A DNA stretch of 64,000 nucleotides from Aliisedimentitalea scapharcae (GTDB taxonomy: Bacteria > Pseudomonadota > Alphaproteobacteria > Rhodobacterales > Rhodobacteraceae), in NCBI RefSeq assembly GCF_045277565.1, contig NZ_CP123584.1, positions 3,100,001 to 3,164,000 of the forward strand, read 5' to 3'. Position 1 is the stretch's first letter; each line of letters opens with the position of its first letter. The notes below the pieces were generated by a model, which was not told where the DNA came from, made no database searches, and worked only from the letters and a program-made list of their open reading frames with translations. The position numbers and the translations under genes are program-made. Positions 59,926-64,000 of the stretch are shown one piece after another.

Positions 59926-62067
59926 TCAGCTTTCGGCCTTCAACTCCAACCGGCGCGCATGCAGGACCGGCTCGGTATAGCCCGAAGGCTGCACCCGCCC
60001 TTTGAACACCAGATCACAGGCCGCCTGAAAGGCGATCCCGTCATATTCGGGCGACATCGGCTGATAGGTTGGGTCATCGCCATTTTGCGCGTCCACAACC
60101 ACGGCCATCTTGCGCAGCGCCGCCATCACGTCCTGCGCCGTCACCACCTCGTGGTGCAGCCAATTGGCGATATGCTGGGCGCTGATCCGACAGGTGGCGC
60201 GGTCTTCCATCAGGCCTACATTGTTGAGGTCCGGCACTTTGGAGCACCCCACCCCCTGATCGACCCAGCGCACCACATAGCCCAGAATGCCCTGCGCGTT
60301 GTTTTCCACTTCGCGCAGGATCTGCCCAGCGGTCCATTTGCGGTAATTGGCCAGCGGAATTTCCAGCACCGAATCCACATAGGCGCGACGCCCACCCGCC
60401 TTCAGCCTGTCCTGAACCGCAAACACATCGACCTTGTGGTAATGAATGGCATGCAGGGTCGCGGCCGTCGGACTGGGCACCCAGGCGCAATTGGCACCGG
60501 ATTTGGGGTGTTCGATCTTTTGTTCCAGCATCGCCCCCATCAGGTCCGGCATCGCCCACATGCCCTTGCCGATCTGTGCTTTGCCCTGCAACCCGCATTC
60601 CAGCCCGATATCGACGTTCTGGTTTTCATAGGCGGTGATCCAGCCCTTGCGCTTGATGAAATCCTTGCGCGAAAACGGCCCCGCCTCCATCGAGGTGTGA
60701 ATTTCATCGCCGGTGCGATCCAGAAATCCGGTGTTGATGAACGCCACCCGGTTCTGTGCCGCACGGATACATTCCTTGAGATTGACCGAGGTGCGGCGCT
60801 CTTCGTCCATGATGCCGATTTTTACGGTGTTGCGCGCCAGGCCCAGAATATCTTCGACTTTGGTAAAGATCCGATCCGTGAACGCGACCTCAACGGGGCC
60901 GTGCATCTTGGGCTTTACCACATAGACCGACCCGTGTTCGGAATTGCCCCCTGCACGATGCAGATCATGCATCGCGATCATCACCGTGATCAGCCCGTCC
61001 AACAGCCCTTCATAGGCCTCGTCACCGTTCTGATCCAACACCGCCGGATTGGTCATCAGGTGGCCCACATTGCGCACCCACAACAGCGCTCGCCCTTTCA
61101 GCGTCATCGCGGATCCATCCGGCGCGCAATACGCACGATCCGCGTTCAGGCGTCGGGTGATGCTGCGCCCGCCTTTTTCCAAGGTCGCCTCCAGATCGCC
61201 CTTCATCAGGCCCAACCAGTTGGAATAGGCCTGCACCTTGTCCTCGGCATCGACACAGGCCACCGAATCCTCGCAGTCCATAATGGCTGACATCGCGCTT
61301 TCCATTACCACATCCGCCAGCCCGGCCTGATCGCGCGCGCCGATGGGATGGGCGCGGTCAAAGACCAGCTCCACATGCAGACCATTGTTGCGCAACAAAA
61401 CGGCATCTGGTGCCTTGGGGTTGCCGCGATAGCCCACGAATTTACCGGGGCTGGCCAGCGGCTGATCGTCGATCAACAGCCCCCCGTCCTGCACATGGTA
61501 CCGACGCACGTCCGCATGGCTGGTGCCGACAATCGGGAACGCTTCATCCAGAAACACCCGCGCCCGCGCCACAACGCGGGATCCGTGGCCTCGGTCATAG
61601 CCGCCCACGGGCGGTTTGGAGCCCATGGCATCCGTGCCGTAAAGCCCGTCATACAGGCTGCCCCAGCGGGCGTTGGCAGCGTTCAGCGCATAGCGGGCAT
61701 TGGTGATCGGCACCACCAGCTGTGGACCGGGCACCTGGGCAATTTCAGGATCAACATTTTCGGTGCCGATTTCAAAGTCTTCACCTTCGGGCAGCAGATA
61801 GCCGATCTGCTCCAGAAAGGTCTTGTAGGCCTCATGGTCATGGGGGTGGTTGCGATGGGTTTTGTGCCAGTCGTCAATCAGCCGCTGGATGTTTTCGCGC
61901 TGCGCCAGAAGATCCCGGTTTTCCGGCCCGAACCCGTTGACCAGTTCGCCCATCCCGGCCCAGAACTGATCCGCATCGACGCCGGTTCCCGGCAGCGCCC
62001 GGGTTTCGATGAACTCGGCCAGTTCGGACGCCACCTGCATCCCGTGAATGTTGCGCATATTACCCAT
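59926..62067 (-). CDS. glcB: Malate synthase G
   Basis: 713 residues of the long monomeric G isoform, condensing glyoxylate with acetyl-CoA to malate. Typical segments: GSLYDGLYGTDAMG, RARVFLDEAFPIVGTSHADVRRY, ESAMSAIMDCEDSVACVDAEDKV, VYVVKPKMHGPVEVAFTDRIF and WGSLYDGL. The active-site acid lies in the C-terminal WHLHEVVTAQDVMAALRKM-type region. It is needed for growth on acetate, fatty acids or alkanes, matching the adjacent alkB. Isocitrate lyase is not in the window. Single-gene unit, divergent from pepN. Confidence 0.96.
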   Translation of the reverse strand: MGNMRNIHGMQVASELAEFIETRALPGTGVDADQFWAGMGELVNGFGPENRDLLAQRENIQRLIDDWHKTHRNHPHDHEAYKTFLEQIGYLLPEGEDFEIGTENVDPEIAQVPGPQLVVPITNARYALNAANARWGSLYDGLYGTDAMGSKPPVGGYDRGHGSRVVARARVFLDEAFPIVGTSHADVRRYHVQDGGLLIDDQPLASPGKFVGYRGNPKAPDAVLLRNNGLHVELVFDRAHPIGARDQAGLADVVMESAMSAIMDCEDSVACVDAEDKVQAYSNWLGLMKGDLEATLEKGGRSITRRLNADRAYCAPDGSAMTLKGRALLWVRNVGHLMTNPAVLDQNGDEAYEGLLDGLITVMIAMHDLHRAGGNSEHGSVYVVKPKMHGPVEVAFTDRIFTKVEDILGLARNTVKIGIMDEERRTSVNLKECIRAAQNRVAFINTGFLDRTGDEIHTSMEAGPFSRKDFIKRKGWITAYENQNVDIGLECGLQGKAQIGKGMWAMPDLMGAMLEQKIEHPKSGANCAWVPSPTAATLHAIHYHKVDVFAVQDRLKAGGRRAYVDSVLEIPLANYRKWTAGQILREVENNAQGILGYVVRWVDQGVGCSKVPDLNNVGLMEDRATCRISAQHIANWLHHEVVTAQDVMAALRKMAVVVDAQNGDDPTYQPMSPEYDGIAFQAACDLVFKGRVQPSGYTEPVLHARRLELKAES

Positions 62068-62205
62068 ATCCTCGCCACTCCCAATGTCTGGCTGTCACAC
62101 CGTCTGTCTGTCTTGCATACGACAGTTACAGGAATGATTTCCCGCCAGCAAACACGTCGGTCAGGAAAACTTACCAATTTAACCGAATACAGTTTTCTGG
62201 TTTTT

Positions 62206-62225
62206 TTGTAGACAACGGCATACAA
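62206..62225. promoter_or_regulatory. Inverted repeat between glcB and pepN
   Basis: TTGTA-10 bases-TACAA, in the 251-base divergent gap between malate synthase and pepN. GntR-type regulators often recognise such spaced TTGTA/TACAA arms. The site sits 94 bases before the pepN start. Only a shape match; no known regulator is adjacent. Confidence 0.25.
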
Positions 62226-62318
62226 CGCCACCCTACCACGCACGCGCCCTGCAATGCCAGCTTGCAGCCACCCCGCCAGTTTCCTAACGTCGGGCCAATT
62301 CATCACACGAGGCCCCCC

Positions 62319-64000
62319 ATGCGCGATGCTGCCCCCCAGACTATCTATCTCAAGGACTACACCGCCTTTGGTTATGTGGTGGACAGCGTCCATCTGACCT
62401 TTGATCTGGCCCCCAATGCCACCCGCGTGACCAGCCGCATTGCGTTCCGGCCCAACCCGGACTCATCTGACAGGGCTTTCTTTTTGCATGGCGAACAGCT
62501 GAGCCTGATGTCGGCCAGCATCGACGGCACGACGGTCGCGCCTGATGTCACGGACGAAGGTCTGACCTGTGATGTACCGGATGCGCCATTTATCTGGGAG
62601 GCGATTGTCGAAATCGACCCGGCAAACAACACTGCACTCGAAGGGCTGTATATGTCGAACGGCATGTATTGCACCCAATGCGAGGCCGAAGGGTTTCGCA
62701 AGATCACCTATTATCCCGACCGCCCCGATGTGATGTCGACCTTTACCGTGCGCATCAACGGACCGGAAAAGGTGATGCTGTCGAACGGCAACCCTACAGG
62801 GTCCGGGGATGGATGGGCCGAATGGCATGATCCCTGGCCCAAACCCGCCTATCTGTTTGCGCTGGTCGCCGGTGATCTGGTCAACCACCCCGACCGGTTC
62901 ACCACCCAATCCGGCAAGGATGTGGAGCTGAACATCTGGGTGCGTCCGGGGGACGAAGGCAAATGCGCCTTTGGCATGGAGGCGCTGAAGAAATCCATGA
63001 CCTGGGATGAACAGGTCTATGGCCGCGAATATGACCTCGACATCTTCAACATCGTCGCGGTGGATGATTTCAATATGGGCGCGATGGAGAACAAGGGGCT
63101 GAACGTCTTCAACTCTTCCTGTGTGCTGGCCAGCCAAGAAACCTCGACCGATATGAATTTCGAACGGATCGAAGCGATCATCGCGCATGAATATTTCCAC
63201 AATTGGACCGGCAACCGCATCACCTGCCGCGACTGGTTCCAGCTGTGCCTGAAAGAAGGGCTGACCGTGTTCCGCGATGCCCAGTTCACCGCCGACATGC
63301 GCAGCGGGCCTGTCAAACGCATTGCCGATGTGATCGACCTGCGCGGACGCCAGTTTTCCGAAGACAACGGGCCGCTGGCCCATCCGGTGCGGCCCGACAG
63401 CTTTCAAGAGATCAACAATTTCTACACTGCCACCGTCTATGAAAAGGGGGCCGAGCTGATCGGGATGCTCAAGCGGCTGGTCGGTGATGACGCCTATGCG
63501 GCTGCGTTGGATCTGTATTTCGACCGCCACGATGGACAGGCCTGTACCATCGAGGATTGGCTGGCTGTGTTTCAGGACACGACAGGGCGCGATCTGAGCC
63601 AGTTCAAACTGTGGTACGAACAGGCCGGCACCCCGCGTCTGTCGGTCAGCGACGCCTATCAGGACGGCACCTATACGCTGACCTTCGAACAATCGACGCC
63701 CCCCACCCCAGGACAGCCGGACAAGGCGGCCCGCGTCATTCCGATTTCCGTCGGACTGCTGGGCCCCAATGGGGACGAAGTACACGCCACGCAGATTCTG
63801 GAAATGACCCAATCCCGCCAGAGTTTTTCGTTTGAAGGACTGTCCGCCCGACCGGTGCCGTCGATCCTGCGTGATTTTTCTGCCCCCGTGATTCTCGACC
63901 GGGACACCAGCAACGGGGAACGGGCGTTCTTGCTGGCCCATGACACCGACCCGTTCAACCGTTGGGACGCAGGCAACGCATTGGCCAAGAATGCGCGTCT
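62319..64000 (+). CDS. pepN: Aminopeptidase N (5' part; runs off the window)
   Basis: About 560 codons of an M1 zinc aminopeptidase. The exopeptidase motif GAMEN is at 254-258, and the zinc site is HEYFHNWTGNRIT (His290, Glu291, His294) followed by the distal glutamate in LKEGLTVFRD. The conserved Tyr that stabilises the transition state is in TATVYEKGAELIG. The start ATG gives MRDAAPQTIYLKDYTAFGYV; the family normally runs to about 850-880 residues, so the C-terminal third is outside. It suits the peptide-scavenging theme of the region. Confidence 0.95.
   Translation, partial: MRDAAPQTIYLKDYTAFGYVVDSVHLTFDLAPNATRVTSRIAFRPNPDSSDRAFFLHGEQLSLMSASIDGTTVAPDVTDEGLTCDVPDAPFIWEAIVEIDPANNTALEGLYMSNGMYCTQCEAEGFRKITYYPDRPDVMSTFTVRINGPEKVMLSNGNPTGSGDGWAEWHDPWPKPAYLFALVAGDLVNHPDRFTTQSGKDVELNIWVRPGDEGKCAFGMEALKKSMTWDEQVYGREYDLDIFNIVAVDDFNMGAMENKGLNVFNSSCVLASQETSTDMNFERIEAIIAHEYFHNWTGNRITCRDWFQLCLKEGLTVFRDAQFTADMRSGPVKRIADVIDLRGRQFSEDNGPLAHPVRPDSFQEINNFYTATVYEKGAELIGMLKRLVGDDAYAAALDLYFDRHDGQACTIEDWLAVFQDTTGRDLSQFKLWYEQAGTPRLSVSDAYQDGTYTLTFEQSTPPTPGQPDKAARVIPISVGLLGPNGDEVHATQILEMTQSRQSFSFEGLSARPVPSILRDFSAPVILDRDTSNGERAFLLAHDTDPFNRWDAGNALAKNAR

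Noticed and set aside
1..64000. CRISPR arrays, tRNA, rRNA, insertion sequences, prophage
   Set aside because: No regularly spaced direct repeats, cloverleaf genes, rRNA segments, transposase or phage genes were seen when reading both strands. The dispersed repeats are not regularly spaced and have no cas genes beside them.

Overview
The window looks like a chromosomal segment of an alphaproteobacterium of the Rhodobacteraceae (Roseobacter group). The basis is gene content: a nuoABCDE order with tight stop/start overlaps, a complete leucine/isovalerate (liu) degradation set, two Hint-domain secreted-type proteins, a proton-translocating transhydrogenase, a DUF3422 protein, and a family of GC-rich intergenic repeats. 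GC content is high (about 60% by eye). I see no rRNA, tRNA, CRISPR array, insertion sequence or phage gene. This is an inference; no search was run.

Layout. 1-3001 (minus): start of the respiratory complex I operon, nuoA-B-C-D and the first 90 codons of nuoE, cut by the window edge. 3314-4168: a GAF/PAS-like sensor protein. 4339-13765 (minus): leucine catabolism, ivd, then an acyl-CoA synthetase, an LprI-like periplasmic protein, methylcrotonyl-CoA carboxylase beta and alpha, HMG-CoA lyase and methylglutaconyl-CoA hydratase; an ompW gene on the plus strand separates ivd from the rest. 14019-26793: a Hint protein, a DegT-type aminotransferase, phosphoglycolate phosphatase, glmU-glmS (UDP-GlcNAc supply), a PNPOx-like protein, a FkbM methyltransferase, an AlkD-like protein, a lipoprotein, moaA, waaA and an LPS-type glycosyltransferase.

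26913-38421: an amino-acid/peptide scavenging block. Three tandem M20 amidohydrolases, an NTF2-like protein, an ArgE-like deacetylase and a two-domain ABC ATPase lie on the minus strand. A divergent solute-binding protein and two permeases lie on the plus strand. 38631-44792: a YeeE-type sulfur transporter, DUF3422, pntAB and a membrane methyltransferase. 45042-49562: an unusual metallo-beta-lactamase-fold protein, an SDR, a DUF1059-like protein, kynureninase and tryptophan 2,3-dioxygenase. 49652-53034: a TetR regulator divergent from a two-subunit molybdenum hydroxylase. 53286-64000: an RTX-like/Hint protein, a class I glutamine amidotransferase, a GlcG-like protein, a translationally coupled P450-AlkB pair, malate synthase G and the 5' part of pepN.

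Overall this is a heterotroph's metabolic island: amino-acid and peptide uptake, hydrolysis, and degradation of leucine and tryptophan to acetyl-CoA-level products. Alkane or other hydrophobic-substrate hydroxylation may add to it, with the glyoxylate shunt (malate synthase) and complex I/transhydrogenase handling carbon and reductant.

The most interesting non-genic signals are: a family of about seven dispersed intergenic repeats; an inverted pair of them framing a 160-bp core; a perfect 19-bp-arm palindrome centred on a stop codon; and several candidate operators (upstream of ivd, of the metallo-beta-lactamase-fold gene, and between tetR and the molybdenum hydroxylase). No single gene cluster is clearly a new defence or mobile system.
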